Of a stretch of 64,000 nt of DNA, positions 61,765 through 64,000 are shown piece after piece. The notes below the pieces were generated by a model. That model worked only from the letters and a program-made list of their open reading frames with translations. It had not been told where the DNA came from and did not search any database. The stretch is from contig JBBSDP010000014.1 of assembly GCA_038240605.1 (NCBI GenBank), positions 1-64,000 on the forward strand, written 5' to 3'. The position numbers and the translations under genes are program-made. Within the stretch, counting starts at the first letter, position 1. Each line of letters begins with the position of its first letter. The stretch is from JBBSDP01 sp038240605. Its GTDB lineage: Bacteria; Planctomycetota; Phycisphaerae; Tepidisphaerales; Tepidisphaeraceae.

Positions 61765-64000
<2,236 letters not shown>

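Overview
The window is GC-rich, densely coding DNA from a bacterium that is most likely a planctomycete of the PVC superphylum. I base this on family recognition from the sequence: the tail of a 'Rhodopirellula-type' ISAzo13 transposase, a planctomycete-style c-type cytochrome fused to leucine-rich repeats, a TIGR04137-like small basic protein, DUF4159 next to ExbB/ExbD, and very large secreted TPR proteins. A Phycisphaerae-like lineage would fit but is inference. I see no rRNA, tRNA or CRISPR array.

Layout. 1-2.7 kb: transposase remnant, a secreted coiled-coil protein and a short Rho factor. 2.7-5.5 kb (minus): lipoprotein, class-III (ArgD-like) aminotransferase and a gamma-glutamylcyclotransferase-like protein. 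5.7-13.2 kb (plus): polyprenyl diphosphate synthase, GH113-like hydrolase, aspS, pyruvate kinase overlapping a lipoprotein, and a DUF4142 protein enclosed by two hairpin terminators. 13.3-18.9 kb: cytochrome-LRR protein, acetate kinase, GNAT acetyltransferase, an orphan sucC, aldo/keto reductase and a one-domain LigD-phosphoesterase-like protein. 19-25 kb: a two-gene unit joining an adenylate-kinase/deoxyribosyltransferase-like fusion to a LOG-type protein, then TonB-like, QueE, a TPR-trypsin protease and a coiled-coil protein. 25-32.4 kb: Memo-like protein, Pro/Ala-rich membrane protein, and a minus-strand run hisD-hisC-hisB-DUF2625-small ORF-rlmN-like. 32.5-34.1 kb: small basic protein and a class-I aminotransferase.

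34.1-58.5 kb is one long minus-strand block. In transcription order it holds a 2.0-kaa secreted propeller/glycosidase-like protein, a 2.6-kaa TPR protein, two smaller TPR proteins, ExbB, two ExbDs, a one-pass membrane protein, DUF4159, and CIO-type cydA-cydB. The middle genes look like a proton-motive-force-driven envelope machine with large periplasmic or surface partners, two of which share an Ig-like repeat module.

58.6-61.4 kb (minus) is a compact RiPP-type metallophore locus of the bufferin kind: a Cys-rich precursor (BufA-like), a DUF692 modification enzyme (BufB), a DUF2063 partner (BufC) and a DoxX protein. This is the clearest recognisable biosynthetic system. The window ends inside a large GH63-like glucosidase.

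Unexplained structure includes three different repeats that all have a 7-bp period (6.68, 7.94 and 44.4-44.5 kb). One forms the ribosome-binding region of a gene and also encodes the hydrophobic core of its signal peptide. Several start codons sit about 7 nt below a -10-like hexamer, which suggests leaderless mRNAs.
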